The notes under the pieces were generated by a model. The model saw only the letters and a program-made list of their open reading frames with translations. It had not been told where the DNA came from and made no database searches. A stretch of DNA of 64,000 nucleotides, from contig NZ_JADWYX010000032.1 of NCBI RefSeq assembly GCF_016786355.1, positions 1 to 64,000 of the forward strand, read 5' to 3'. The DNA comes from Frankia sp. AgB1.9. GTDB lineage: Bacteria; Actinomycetota; Actinomycetes; Frankiales; Frankiaceae. Below, one piece after another: positions 47,345 through 56,305 of this stretch. The number at the start of each line of letters is the position of its first letter. Position 1 is the stretch's first letter. The translations under genes and the position numbers were made by a program.

Positions 47345-49426
47345 GTGCGCCCGCACGGAACTCCAGGGACCACGGAGCCGACGATCAGCGAGCGCACGGA
47401 CACAGCGAACCCGACGGACGACGTCATCGACGCGCCACCCGCCACCACGATGCCGGCCGACTTCGGGCCGAGGACGGCCGACGCCGACGGCGGCACGTCC
47501 GCACCCGGCCCGTTGCCCGCCTACTTGGGCGACGAACCACAGGCGGACCCCGCCGACGGCGGCCCCGGCCCGGCTACGGGCAGACCGGACCGGCCGCTGG
47601 CCCGCCCGGCGCGGGCCATCTGGCGGCGGGTCCGGCGGGTGCCCACGGTCGTGCTGGTGATCACCGCGCTGCACCTGGCCCTGCTGGCCACGTACTCGGT
47701 GGCGTACCCGACGTGGACCGGCTACGACGAGGCCCAGCACGTGGACATGGTCTACGGGCTGCTGCACGGCGACGGCTGGCCGGCGCCGGGCAACAAGATG
47801 ATCTCCAAGGGTGTCGCCGCGACGTCGGACGCCTTCGACCGGGGCGCCTACGCGGACATGTTCCAGTCCGGCGGAAAGAAGCGCGGATCGCCGTCGTTCG
47901 CCGAGATCACCCCGACGCCTCGGGACCAACGCGGCTCGTTCGACGCGCTCGGCGGACCGGGCCCGGTCACCGACGGCCGGCTGTCCAACCAGATGGTGCA
48001 GCACCCGCCGATGGTGTACGCGCTCGGCGCCGCGGTGCTCGGGGCGCTGCCCGCGAGCAACTGGGCCTACGACCAGCAGGTCTACGTTCTGCGGCTGCTG
48101 AACATCCTGCTGGTCGCGCCGCTGCCGCTGCTGGCGTGGGCGACGGCACGCCGGCTGCGGCTGTCCGAGGCGGTGGCCCGGGGCGCGGCGGTGCTGCCGC
48201 TCGCGGTGCCCGGGTTCGACCGGGTCGGGGCGACGTTCAACAACGACGGCGTGCTGATACTCACCACGGGTGTGCTGACGTTCGTGCTGGCCGGCGTGCT
48301 GCGCGGCGACCGGCGGATGCGTACCGCGGTCTGGGCAGGGGTGTGGCTCGCGCTCACTTTCCTGTCGAAGGGCTTGGCGCTGCTGCTGCCGCTGATGGTC
48401 GTCGCCGCCTACCTCGTGGGCTGGTGGCACAGCCGGCCGAGACCGGCCACCGACGTGCCGGCCACCGACGCCCAGGCCACCGCAGTGCCGGCCGCCCGAG
48501 GCGGGCGGGCGCGGGCCCTGGTCGGCTCGCTGCCGTGGGGGCCCACGATCGTGGCCCTCGCCGTCGGCCTCGGGCTCGGCGGCTGGTGGTGGGTCCGCAA
48601 CTACGTCCTCTACGGCGCCGTTCAGCCGAACGGCTGGGACGCTGATCCGCCGCGCAGGGAGTCACTGCTGTTGCCGGACTCGTTCTGGACCTGGCTCTGG
48701 TACTTCATCAGGACGATGATCAGCCGGTTCTGGGGCGGCCTCGGGATGTTCGAGCCCCCGCAGCTGACCCCGGTGGCGATCGTGGCGGCGACGGTGATCG
48801 TCGGCGTCGTCGCGGTCGCGTGCCTGGTGAGCGGGCTTGGCCAGGTGTCCCGGCGGACGTGGCTGGACCGGCTGGCCCGAGCGGCCATCCCGGTGGTGCT
48901 GCTGCTACCGGTCGCCTTCGCCTACGTGACGGTCGCCCAGCGCAGCTGGGCCGAGTATGAGCTGTACACCCGCGGCATCGCCGTCCAGGGGCGGTACCTC
49001 TATCTGGGTCTCGTCGGCGCCGGTGTGGTCATCGCCGCCGGGCTCGCCCGGCTGCTCGGCCGCCGGGACCGGTGGACACCGGTCGTCATGCTCGTCGGGG
49101 CGCTGCTCATGCAGGCGTTCGCGCTGCTGGCGATCTGCAGCTACTACTGGCTGGGCCGCGGCGTGCGCTTCACCCCGGCCCGGGTGCCCGACGTGGTGGC
49201 CGCGATCGCCCGCTGGGCGCCGTTCCCGTCCGGGGTGACGTTCGCGATCCTCGCTGTGACGGTGACGTTCGCGCTGGTCTCACTGGCCTACGTCGGACGC
49301 TCGGCGCTGCGGGAACGGCCGTCGGCGCCGACGACACCGCCGGCCGTCGCCGGTGGCCGCCAAATGCCGCAGCCGGCCACCGGCGTCACCGGGCCGCGGC
49401 CAGAGCCCGCTCCGCTCACCGCCTAG
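47345..49426 (+). CDS. DUF2142-like polytopic membrane protein (paralogue 3)
   Basis: About 693 residues. An acidic, Pro/Ala-rich leader of 90 residues precedes the first span (VVLVITALHLALLATYSVAY), then YPTWTGYDEAQHVDMVYGLL, the D-E-x-x-H landmark of the family. MVQHPPMVYALGAAVLGALP, NNDGVLILTTGVLTFVLAGV and TRGIAVQGRYLYLGLVGAGV match positions conserved with paralogue 1 (MMQHPPLYYLVGAGLLKALP, NNDALLVLTGSLATL, GVSGRYLFAGL). These outside-facing conserved residues suggest a shared catalytic or transport site. Neighbours (rfbD, LCP ligases) suggest handling of a rhamnose-containing envelope glycan. Confidence 0.8.
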   Translation: MRPHGTPGTTEPTISERTDTANPTDDVIDAPPATTMPADFGPRTADADGGTSAPGPLPAYLGDEPQADPADGGPGPATGRPDRPLARPARAIWRRVRRVPTVVLVITALHLALLATYSVAYPTWTGYDEAQHVDMVYGLLHGDGWPAPGNKMISKGVAATSDAFDRGAYADMFQSGGKKRGSPSFAEITPTPRDQRGSFDALGGPGPVTDGRLSNQMVQHPPMVYALGAAVLGALPASNWAYDQQVYVLRLLNILLVAPLPLLAWATARRLRLSEAVARGAAVLPLAVPGFDRVGATFNNDGVLILTTGVLTFVLAGVLRGDRRMRTAVWAGVWLALTFLSKGLALLLPLMVVAAYLVGWWHSRPRPATDVPATDAQATAVPAARGGRARALVGSLPWGPTIVALAVGLGLGGWWWVRNYVLYGAVQPNGWDADPPRRESLLLPDSFWTWLWYFIRTMISRFWGGLGMFEPPQLTPVAIVAATVIVGVVAVACLVSGLGQVSRRTWLDRLARAAIPVVLLLPVAFAYVTVAQRSWAEYELYTRGIAVQGRYLYLGLVGAGVVIAAGLARLLGRRDRWTPVVMLVGALLMQAFALLAICSYYWLGRGVRFTPARVPDVVAAIARWAPFPSGVTFAILAVTVTFALVSLAYVGRSALRERPSAPTTPPAVAGGRQMPQPATGVTGPRPEPAPLTA

Positions 49427-49449
49427 GTCCCGCCCGCCCTCTCTCGAGC

Positions 49450-49573
49450 CTCACAGCATCCCGGGTTCACTCCGTCGCTTCACGGGCTCCGCGGCCGCCT
49501 TCGTCCCTCAGGCGACCACTCCGCCCGCTTACTCCCGCGCTCACAGCATCCCGGGTTCACTCCGTCGCTTCAC
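49450..49573 (+). repeat. 34-bp direct repeat, two copies 90 bp apart
   Basis: Copies at 49450-49483 and 49540-49573 are identical and contain agcatcccgggttcactcc. They lie in the 278-base gap between the DUF2142 gene and the first LCP gene. The frames across them are unconvincing, so they may be control elements or remnants of a duplication. Confidence 0.85.
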
Positions 49574-49704
49574 AGGCAAGAACATCTACGCACGGGTGTC
49601 GGGTACGCGCGGCTACGAGCGGGTACCTTGAGTGTCGACATGACTTCGGAGGGCAACAATCCTGCCGGTCGAATATCCGCGCAGGAGCGGGAGGTGCTCA
49701 GACG

Positions 49705-51240
49705 GTGACAGAAGCACCGCCAAAGCCTCTGGTCTCCACCCCGGCGCTGCCTGCGGAACTCGACCCCCACGGCTCGCGGCCCGGTCGAGGCAGAGCCAGG
49801 GGCACAGCGGGCCGCACGCTGGTGATCATCGCCGCGACGCTGTCCGCCCTCGTCTTCGTGGTCTCCGTCGGCGGCTACACCGTGTACCGGTACTTCGACG
49901 GCCAGATCGCCCGCATCAAGCTGAACCTGGGTACTGACCGACCGGCGGCCGGCGTCGGCGGAGCCGTCAACTTCCTCATCGTCGGCTCTGACAGCAGGGC
50001 CGGGACCGGCACCGAGTTCGAGAGCGAGGGCGCCGTCGACGGCGAGCGCTCGGACACGACGATCGTCGCCCACCTCGCTCCGGACGGGACGACGACGCTG
50101 GTCTCCTTCCCGCGGGACACGCTCGTCGCGATCCCGGGCCACGGCAAGGGCAAGCTGAACTCGGCGATCACCACCGGCGGCCCGTCCCTGCTGATCAGGA
50201 CCATCGAACGGCTGACCCAGCTGCGGATCGACCACTATGTCCAGGTCGACCTCGCCGGCTTCCGCCAGATCACCGACGCGATCGGTGGGGTGACGGTCTG
50301 CGTGCGCGCCCTGCCCGACGGCAGTACGGCCAACCTGCGCGACCCGTGGTCGCAGTGGCACGGGGTCGTCGGAGCCAACCATCTCAACGGTGAGCGGGCA
50401 CTGGCGTTCGTCCGCGAGCGCCACGGCCTGCCGGACGGCGACTTCGACCGGATCCGTCGTCAGCAGCAGTTCATCAGCGCGGTGTTCGCGAAGGCCACCA
50501 GCACCGGCGTGCTCACCAACCCGGTGAAGCTGGAGTCGCTGCTGCAGGCCGCGTTCGGCTCGCTGACGGTCGACGACTCGACGACGATCGACGACCTGCA
50601 GAAGCTCGCGACCCGGATGCACGGGCTGCGGCCCGACCAGCTGCGGTTCGAGACGATTCCGGTCCGGCCGCCGACACCCGCGGAGGGAGCCAACGCGCTC
50701 GGCGAGCTCCCCGTCTACGGCTCGGTGCAGATCTACGACCAGCGGACCCTGGACGCCTTCCTGGCCCCGCTGCGGGGCATCCCGAGCCCGGCCAGCACCG
50801 AGCCAGCCGCGACCGGTGGTCAGGGCATCAGCGCGGGCCCGGTCTCACCACGGTCGGACTTCAAGGTGGACGTCTTCAACGCGACCGGCCTCGAAGGGAC
50901 CGCGGGCCGCACGGCCAGCTCGCTGGCGACCGCCGGCTTCGTCGTCGGTGCCGCGCAGACCTGGTCTGGCAAGGCGCCCGCGACCACCCAGGTCCGCTAC
51001 CCGCCCGGCGACGAGGCCGACGCCCGCGCGCTCGGGGCGGTCGTGCCCGGCGCCAGCTTCTCCGTCGACCCGACGCTGACCAGCGGCACCGTCTCGCTGG
51101 TCCTCGGCGAGGGCTTCAACGGCGTCAGCGACGTGACCACGTCGGCGGCCAGCCCGACCGGCGGCGCCGCGCAGTCCGCCCCGGCCCGCCCGGCCCCGGC
51201 CACCACCGCCGCCCAGCTCACCGGCGGCTGCACCTACTAA
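49705..51240 (+). CDS. LytR-CpsA-Psr (LCP) glycan ligase, copy 1
   Basis: About 511 residues. A type II membrane protein: basic N terminus, one span (LVIIAATLSALVFVVSVGGY), then the extracytoplasmic LCP domain with FLIVGSDSRAG, ERSDTTIVAHL, VSFPRDTLVAIPG, IDHYVQVDLAGFRQITDAIG and LNGERALAFVRERHG-DFDRIRRQQQF. These Arg and Asp residues bind the pyrophosphate of a lipid-linked glycan and transfer it to the cell wall. A LytR_C domain follows (about 390-470; VDVFNATGLEGTAGR, VRYPPGDEADARAL). GTG 49705 has GGGAGG ten bases before it. It converges on copy 2 with three bases between. Confidence 0.94.
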   Translation: MTEAPPKPLVSTPALPAELDPHGSRPGRGRARGTAGRTLVIIAATLSALVFVVSVGGYTVYRYFDGQIARIKLNLGTDRPAAGVGGAVNFLIVGSDSRAGTGTEFESEGAVDGERSDTTIVAHLAPDGTTTLVSFPRDTLVAIPGHGKGKLNSAITTGGPSLLIRTIERLTQLRIDHYVQVDLAGFRQITDAIGGVTVCVRALPDGSTANLRDPWSQWHGVVGANHLNGERALAFVRERHGLPDGDFDRIRRQQQFISAVFAKATSTGVLTNPVKLESLLQAAFGSLTVDDSTTIDDLQKLATRMHGLRPDQLRFETIPVRPPTPAEGANALGELPVYGSVQIYDQRTLDAFLAPLRGIPSPASTEPAATGGQGISAGPVSPRSDFKVDVFNATGLEGTAGRTASSLATAGFVVGAAQTWSGKAPATTQVRYPPGDEADARALGAVVPGASFSVDPTLTSGTVSLVLGEGFNGVSDVTTSAASPTGGAAQSAPARPAPATTAAQLTGGCTY

Positions 51241-51243
51241 CTG

Positions 51244-52800
51244 TTAAATGGTGCAGTTCGGCGGCGCTGGCGGGCCCTGCGGGGCCTGGGTCGTCGGGGC
51301 GGCGGCGGGGGTGGTGCCGCTGCCCGCGGCAGTCGGGGTGACCACTCCGGTGTACTGCGCGCCGAGGATCAGGTGGATGCCCTTGACGGACGCGTCCAGC
51401 CGGGCGATCGAGCCGGGAACCGCGGCCTGCACGGTCCACGCGGCCTGCTGCTGACCGGTGCCGTAGATCACCCGCGAGGTGGTGTAGGTGAGCGCGTCGG
51501 CGTTGCCCGCGGTCGTCGCCTGGAAGCCCTTGCCCACGAGCGCGGTCGTCACCTTGGACGCGAGACCCTTGGTCATCGACCCGTTGTAGACGGCGACGCT
51601 GACCTGCGCGGGCGGGACGGTGACGGGGCCGGGGGTCGCTCCCGGGTCGGGCGTCGAGGGCGCGGCCGTGTCGTCGAGGGTGACGCCGACGACGTGGCCG
51701 CCGAGCGGGACGACGATCCTGGCGAGGTCGACCGGGTTGTAGATCTGCACCGCGCCGAACGGGGCGAGCGTCCCGTCCTTGGGGTTGCCACCCTCGGCGA
51801 CGGTCGGCGGGTGCGTCGGCAGGGTCTCCACGTGCATGGAGCCCGACGCCACGCCCTTCATCGACAGGGCCAGGCCCTTGAGGTCGGTGATGCTGGTGTT
51901 GTCGTCGAGGGTCAGCGCCGAGGTCGCCGCCGAGATCAACGACTCCAGCTTGATCGGGTTCGTCAGGATGTCACTGCTGGAGGCCTTGCGGAACACCGCG
52001 CCCATGAACTGCTGCTGGCGGTGGATCCGGTCCAGGTCGCCCTGCGTGGACAGCCCGTGGCGCTGGCGGACGAAGGCGAGCGCCTGGTCGCCGTTCACGT
52101 GGACGGTTCCGGGGCCGCCGAGCCAGCCGCTCATCGGGTCGTTCGTGTTGGTGCTGTACTTGTGATCCTCTTCGACGTACTCCCGGAAGCTCGACGGCAG
52201 CACGCAGACGTCGACGCCACCGATCGCGTTGGTGATCTGCTTGAAGCCCGCGAGGTCCATCGACACGTAGTGGTCGACCCGCATCCCGGTCAGGCCCTCG
52301 ACCAGGCTCACCAGCAGGGTGGGCCCGCCGTCGGAGATCGCCGAGTTGAACTTGTCCCGGTGCGCCGCGTGGTGCTTGCCCTTCCCGTCGGTGTACGCCG
52401 GGATCGTGACGAGGGTGTCGCGCGGGAACGAGACCATCGTCGTGGACCCGTCCTTGGCCAGGTGGATCAGGATCGTCGAGTCCGACCGCTGGCCGAGCAC
52501 CTGGGAGCCGCCGTACGCGTCGCCGGAGCCGGCCCGGCTGTCCGTGCCGACGAGCAGGTAGTTCGACACCCCGAACGTCTTGTCCGGCCGGTTGCCGCCC
52601 AGGTTCAGCGAGATGTGGTGCACGTTGCCGTTGGCGTAGGTGTACTGGGCCCAGCCGCCGACGCTGATCAGCAGCACGACGACCGAGACGAAGCCCAGCA
52701 GGATCCGCAGCGCCCGCCGGCCACCACCGCGTTCGCGCCGGCCTTGGCCGCCGTCCTCCCTGGGGCTGAGATGGGGCGGAAGCGTTGTCGGGTAGGACAC
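51244..52800 (-). CDS. LytR-CpsA-Psr (LCP) glycan ligase, copy 2
   Basis: About 518 residues, same layout as copy 1: one span (LLGFVSVVVLLISVGGWAQY), then YLLVGTDSRAGSGD, GQRSDSTILIHLA, VSFPRDTLVTIPAYTDGKGK, VDHYVSMDLAGFKQITNAIG and VNGDQALAFVRQRHGLSTQG-LDRIHRQQQF, all conserved ligase residues present. The LytR_C part (VSVAVYNGSMTKGLASKV) is followed by a Thr/Pro/Ala tail ending PPNCTI. Its catalytic domain has an insertion (FREYVEEDHKYSTNTND) not seen in copy 1. Expected to attach a polyprenyl-linked glycan to peptidoglycan. It diverges from copy 3. Confidence 0.94.
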   Translation of the reverse strand: MSYPTTLPPHLSPREDGGQGRRERGGGRRALRILLGFVSVVVLLISVGGWAQYTYANGNVHHISLNLGGNRPDKTFGVSNYLLVGTDSRAGSGDAYGGSQVLGQRSDSTILIHLAKDGSTTMVSFPRDTLVTIPAYTDGKGKHHAAHRDKFNSAISDGGPTLLVSLVEGLTGMRVDHYVSMDLAGFKQITNAIGGVDVCVLPSSFREYVEEDHKYSTNTNDPMSGWLGGPGTVHVNGDQALAFVRQRHGLSTQGDLDRIHRQQQFMGAVFRKASSSDILTNPIKLESLISAATSALTLDDNTSITDLKGLALSMKGVASGSMHVETLPTHPPTVAEGGNPKDGTLAPFGAVQIYNPVDLARIVVPLGGHVVGVTLDDTAAPSTPDPGATPGPVTVPPAQVSVAVYNGSMTKGLASKVTTALVGKGFQATTAGNADALTYTTSRVIYGTGQQQAAWTVQAAVPGSIARLDASVKGIHLILGAQYTGVVTPTAAGSGTTPAAAPTTQAPQGPPAPPNCTI

Positions 52801-53456
52801 GTCCCCGGTCTCCCCTCTCGGGCGCTACTGGGCAGAAAATGATGATAAGTGCTGACGTTCGGGTGATGCGTCACGGCGTGGGCCGAGGCTGACGCAATCG
52901 GTGCAGCGGCGGTGACACTCGCGTGGTCCTGGCCGCTACCACCGCCCAGAACCTCTATACACACCGCAAACACATGATTGCGACTATCCGTCGGGCAACC
53001 GACCAGACGGTAACAACAGGACCTGTGAACGGAACGGCGGGCCGGTCGCCGCACTCCCCCGACGGCCGGCGCGGCGGCCTCGGACGCCAAACCGACCGGC
53101 CCGGGGCCGTACCCCGTCTGCCCGGGATGACCTGCGAACACGTGCCCCCGGGCGGGGGTGGTGTAGGGCGGATTCCACCGGGGCGTCAACGACGTGACGT
53201 TGGGTACCAACAACGGGGCATGCGTCTGTTGTGACGAGGCTTGCGGCGCCGGGCGACAACGTCCAACCAGCGCGGAGCGTCCTAGACGGTGAGATCCAGA
53301 CTGGGCGCGGGTTTCCGCGCGCATCCGCCCCGTGGGGAACGCGACGGCGGCGCCCGACAATCTCGATCAACGGAGATCGACGCGACGATCTCGGCGAGCC
53401 CAGCTGGTTGAGGGCCGCGCCGAGCGGACGACCCGCCAAGGAGGGCCGAACCGCCG
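52801..53456. promoter_or_regulatory. Divergent region between LCP genes 2 and 3
   Basis: A 656-base stretch without a credible gene. An A/T-richer patch at about 52948-52985 (ctctatacacaccgcaaaca) and another at 53185-53232 (with the small inverted repeat aacgacgtgacgtt at 53189-53202) are the likely promoter sites for the leftward and rightward LCP genes. AAGGAGGG at 53438-53445 is the ribosome site of copy 3. Confidence 0.4.
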
Positions 53457-55034
53457 GTGAGCAATACAGCGACGACATTTCGGCCGCACCCGGGCCAGCC
53501 ATCTCGGCCACACCCGGGCAATTCACCCCGGCCAACCGACCGCCTGCCTCCGGAGCTCAGTCCCCGGAACCCGCGCAGGCGCCGGTCGGGGTTGCGACGG
53601 CTCTCGCTGGTCGGTTGCGCGCTGCTGTCCGTCCTGGTGCTCGCGGTCAGTGCCGGCGGCTGGTTCCTCTACAACCAGTTCAGCAGCAAGGTCACGCACG
53701 ACTCGAGCTGGCACCCGGCCGGCAACCGCCCGGCCGAGGTCGCCGGCGACGAGAACATCCTGCTGCTCGGCGACGACAGCCGGGACGGCACCGGCAACGA
53801 GTACGGCGGCAAGCAGGTCGAGGGCATCCGGTCGGACACGACGATCATCGCCCACTTCGACAAGAACGGCACCGCGACGCTGCTGTCGTTCCCGCGCGAC
53901 GAGCTGATCCCGGTGGTCCCCAAGGTCAAGGGCACGCCCGCCGACGGCAAGGACAAGCTGACCAACATCCTCACCTACGCGGGTGTGTCCGGCCTGACCT
54001 CGACGCTGGAGAGCCTGACCAGCCTGCACATCGACCACTACGTCGTCATCGACCTCGCCGGCTTCAAGCAGGTCGTGGATGCCGTCCACGGCGTCACGGT
54101 CTGTGTCACTACAATGCCGGATGGCAGTACGACCAACCTGAACGACAACTATTCGCAGTGGCACGGTCACCTAGGGGAGAACACGCTGAACGGTGACCAG
54201 GCGCTCGCCTTCGTCCGGACCCGCCACGCGCTGGGTGACGAACGGCTCCGGATTCTGCGCCAGCAGCAGTTCCTCTCCAAGCTGCTCGCCAAGACCACGA
54301 CCGCCGGCACGCTGACCAACCCGGTGACCGTCACGCAGATGCTCGGCGCCGTCGGCGGCGCGCTGACCACCGACAGCGGCCTGAACCTGGTCGAGCTCGC
54401 CGACCGCGCCAGCAAGCTGGGCTCCGGCAAGGTCAGGTTCATCACCATCCCGACGCACGTGCCGCTGCCCAGCGAGGGCGCGAGCGATGACCAGGGCGCG
54501 ATGGGCTATCACGGTGACGTGCTGCTGGTGAACTCCGACGAGATGCAGCAGATCCTCGCCCCGCTGCGCCCGGCGCCGCCGCAGAGCGCGGCCCTCGCGT
54601 CGGCGCCGGCGGTCCCGCCCAGCCAGGTGACGGTCGCGCGGATCGTGAACGCGTCCGGCCGCAACGGCCTGGCCGGTGAGACGAGGACCGGCCTGACCGC
54701 GCTCGGCTTCGGCGGCCTGATGACCGCCAGCACCGCCGCCACGAGCCAGGCCGCGACCGAGGTCCGCTACCCGCCGGGCCAGGAGGGCGCCGCCAAGGCG
54801 CTCGTGGCGAAGATCCCCGGCTCGCGGGCCGTCGCGGACGCGGCGCTCTCCACGACCGGCGTCACGATCGTCGTCGGTTCGTCGTTCACCGGCGTCACCG
54901 CCGCGTCGACGGCGGCCGGCACGACCGGAGCGACCGCCCCCGGTGCCACGGCGGGCGGCCCGGCGGCCGTCGCCCCCACCACCGCGGCGCCGGGCACCGG
55001 CGGTGTCCCGGCCAACACCGCGTGCACGCCGTGA
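53457..55034 (+). CDS. LytR-CpsA-Psr (LCP) glycan ligase, copy 3
   Basis: About 525 residues. Arg/Pro-rich N terminus, one span (LVGCALLSVLVLAVSAGGWF), then ILLLGDDSRDGTGNE, GIRSDTTIIAHFD, LSFPRDELIPVVPKVKG, IDHYVVIDLAGFKQVVDAVH and LNGDQALAFVRTRHALGDER-LRILRQQQF. The Arg/Asp set is kept, but the first motif reads G-D-D-S-R instead of G-S/T-D-S-R. LytR_C follows (VTVARIVNASGRNGLAGE, VRYPPGQEGAAKAL). C-terminal tail is Ala/Thr/Gly-rich with a late Cys, as in copies 1 and 2. Its stop overlaps the start of the TIGR03089-like gene. Confidence 0.94.
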   Translation: MSNTATTFRPHPGQPSRPHPGNSPRPTDRLPPELSPRNPRRRRSGLRRLSLVGCALLSVLVLAVSAGGWFLYNQFSSKVTHDSSWHPAGNRPAEVAGDENILLLGDDSRDGTGNEYGGKQVEGIRSDTTIIAHFDKNGTATLLSFPRDELIPVVPKVKGTPADGKDKLTNILTYAGVSGLTSTLESLTSLHIDHYVVIDLAGFKQVVDAVHGVTVCVTTMPDGSTTNLNDNYSQWHGHLGENTLNGDQALAFVRTRHALGDERLRILRQQQFLSKLLAKTTTAGTLTNPVTVTQMLGAVGGALTTDSGLNLVELADRASKLGSGKVRFITIPTHVPLPSEGASDDQGAMGYHGDVLLVNSDEMQQILAPLRPAPPQSAALASAPAVPPSQVTVARIVNASGRNGLAGETRTGLTALGFGGLMTASTAATSQAATEVRYPPGQEGAAKALVAKIPGSRAVADAALSTTGVTIVVGSSFTGVTAASTAAGTTGATAPGATAGGPAAVAPTTAAPGTGGVPANTACTP

Positions 55035-55948
55035 CGGACGGCGCTCCCCGCCTGACGCCGGTCCTCACGCTTCTCGGCCTCGACGGGCCGGTCGCCGGTC
55101 GCCCGGCCTATCCCGGGGTGGCGGCGGCGCTGGCGGCCCGGCTGCGCGCCGACGGGGCGAGCCCGCTGGTGACGTTCTACGACGACGCGACCGGCGAACG
55201 GGTCGAGCTGTCCGGGATCACGCTGGACAACTGGGTGGCGAAGACGGCGAACCTGCTGGTGGACACACTCGGCCTCGCCCCGGGCGACCGGGTCGGCGTG
55301 GATCTGCCTGCGCACTGGCTGACCGTCGTGATCCTGCTGGCCGCCTGGTCCGCCGGCTGCGAGGTGCTCGTCGCCCTCGGGCCGGAGCAGGAGGGTGGCG
55401 AGCAGGAGGGTGGCGCCGAGGACGACCCCGACGACGAGGCGACCGGCGACGTCCAGGCGCTGTTCGTCGCGGAGAGCCGGGTGGACGCGGCACTCGGGCT
55501 GGGCGCGGACGAGGTCGTCGCGCTGTCGCTGCGGCCGTTCGGCGCCCGGATGGCGCACCCGGTCGCCGGCGTGCTCGACTTCGCCGCCGAGGTGCCAGCC
55601 CACGGCGACCGGTTCGCGGCGCCTGCGCCACCGGCCGACCAGGCCGCGCTGCTGGCTCGGGCCGGCGAGGTCGCGGCGGCGGCCGGGATCGGCGCGGGTG
55701 ACCGGGTGCTGTCCACCGCCGGCCCGGCGAGCGCGGAGGGCCTGCTGGGCAGCGTGCTCGCGCCACTGGTGGCCGGGGCCTCGGTGGTGCTGTGCCGCCA
55801 TCTGGACGCCAACCTGGACGACGCGGCGCTCGCCCGGCGGATCACCCAGGAGAAGGTGACCATGGTCTGCGGAACCGTCCGTTCCGTGCCGGTGGGCGTC
55901 CGACAGCTCCGGCTGCCGGACGCGGCCCGGCCCTCGCCGACGGACTGA
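55031..55948 (+). CDS. TIGR03089-like protein (degenerate AMP-binding fold)
   Basis: About 305 residues. It matches the actinobacterial TIGR03089 family by LVTFYDDATGERVELSGITL-DNWVAKTANLL near the N terminus, APGDRVGVDLPAHWLTVVIL and ALFVAESR. It resembles the N-terminal half of acyl-CoA-synthetase-like enzymes but lacks the full ATP-binding loop and the C-terminal lid, so catalysis is doubtful. An acidic Gly/Glu/Asp insert (about residues 118-140) interrupts it. The GTG at 55031 overlaps the LCP stop by four bases (GTGA); GTG 55022 is an alternative. The overlap with an LCP gene suggests a shared role in wall glycan attachment; function unknown. Confidence 0.8.
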   Translation: MTDGAPRLTPVLTLLGLDGPVAGRPAYPGVAAALAARLRADGASPLVTFYDDATGERVELSGITLDNWVAKTANLLVDTLGLAPGDRVGVDLPAHWLTVVILLAAWSAGCEVLVALGPEQEGGEQEGGAEDDPDDEATGDVQALFVAESRVDAALGLGADEVVALSLRPFGARMAHPVAGVLDFAAEVPAHGDRFAAPAPPADQAALLARAGEVAAAAGIGAGDRVLSTAGPASAEGLLGSVLAPLVAGASVVLCRHLDANLDDAALARRITQEKVTMVCGTVRSVPVGVRQLRLPDAARPSPTD

Positions 55949-56305
55949 CCCGGCCCGGCTTCTCGTCGACGGACTGAGGCGAGCGGGACCTACGAGCAGG
56001 TGCGCGGCCGCCTCAGTCGGGTACTCCACAGCGTGACAACTGGACAGACGGCGGGGCCCGGATTCTCCCGGTTCGCGCCAGGGATCCCCCGATCCGGCGA
56101 ACGGTGCCGCAACGCGCGGTTGCCGTCCGTGGACGGCTCGGCGGACGGCGGCGACCGGCCGCCCCCGGGGCCCCGAGCCCAGTTACGGTCGATAAGGGCC
56201 GGTATCGGCCCACGCTGGCGGCCGGCACGGGCGCACCGACCGGGCGTGGCAGGCTACAGGGCGGCTGACCCAGATGGCAGCCGAGGCGGAAAGGCGGCGA
56301 CAAGC
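55949..56305. other. Intergenic region, no gene seen
   Basis: A 357-base gap. It contains cgacggactga twice (55937-55947 and 55967-55977) and a tight hairpin gccgtcc-gt-ggacggc at 56122-56137. No frame has credible composition. Likely holds the promoter of the UDP-glucose dehydrogenase gene. Confidence 0.4.

Noticed and set aside
49450-49573. The ccgggttcactcc stretch considered as a tRNA T-arm or an integration site
   Set aside because: No acceptor or anticodon arms can be built around it, and no integrase or tRNA gene is nearby.
49353-49631. Short frame crossing the 34-bp repeats, reading HSIPGSLRRFTG twice
   Set aside because: Overlaps the end of the DUF2142 gene, no ribosome site, and its repeats just mirror the DNA repeat; kept only as a DNA repeat.
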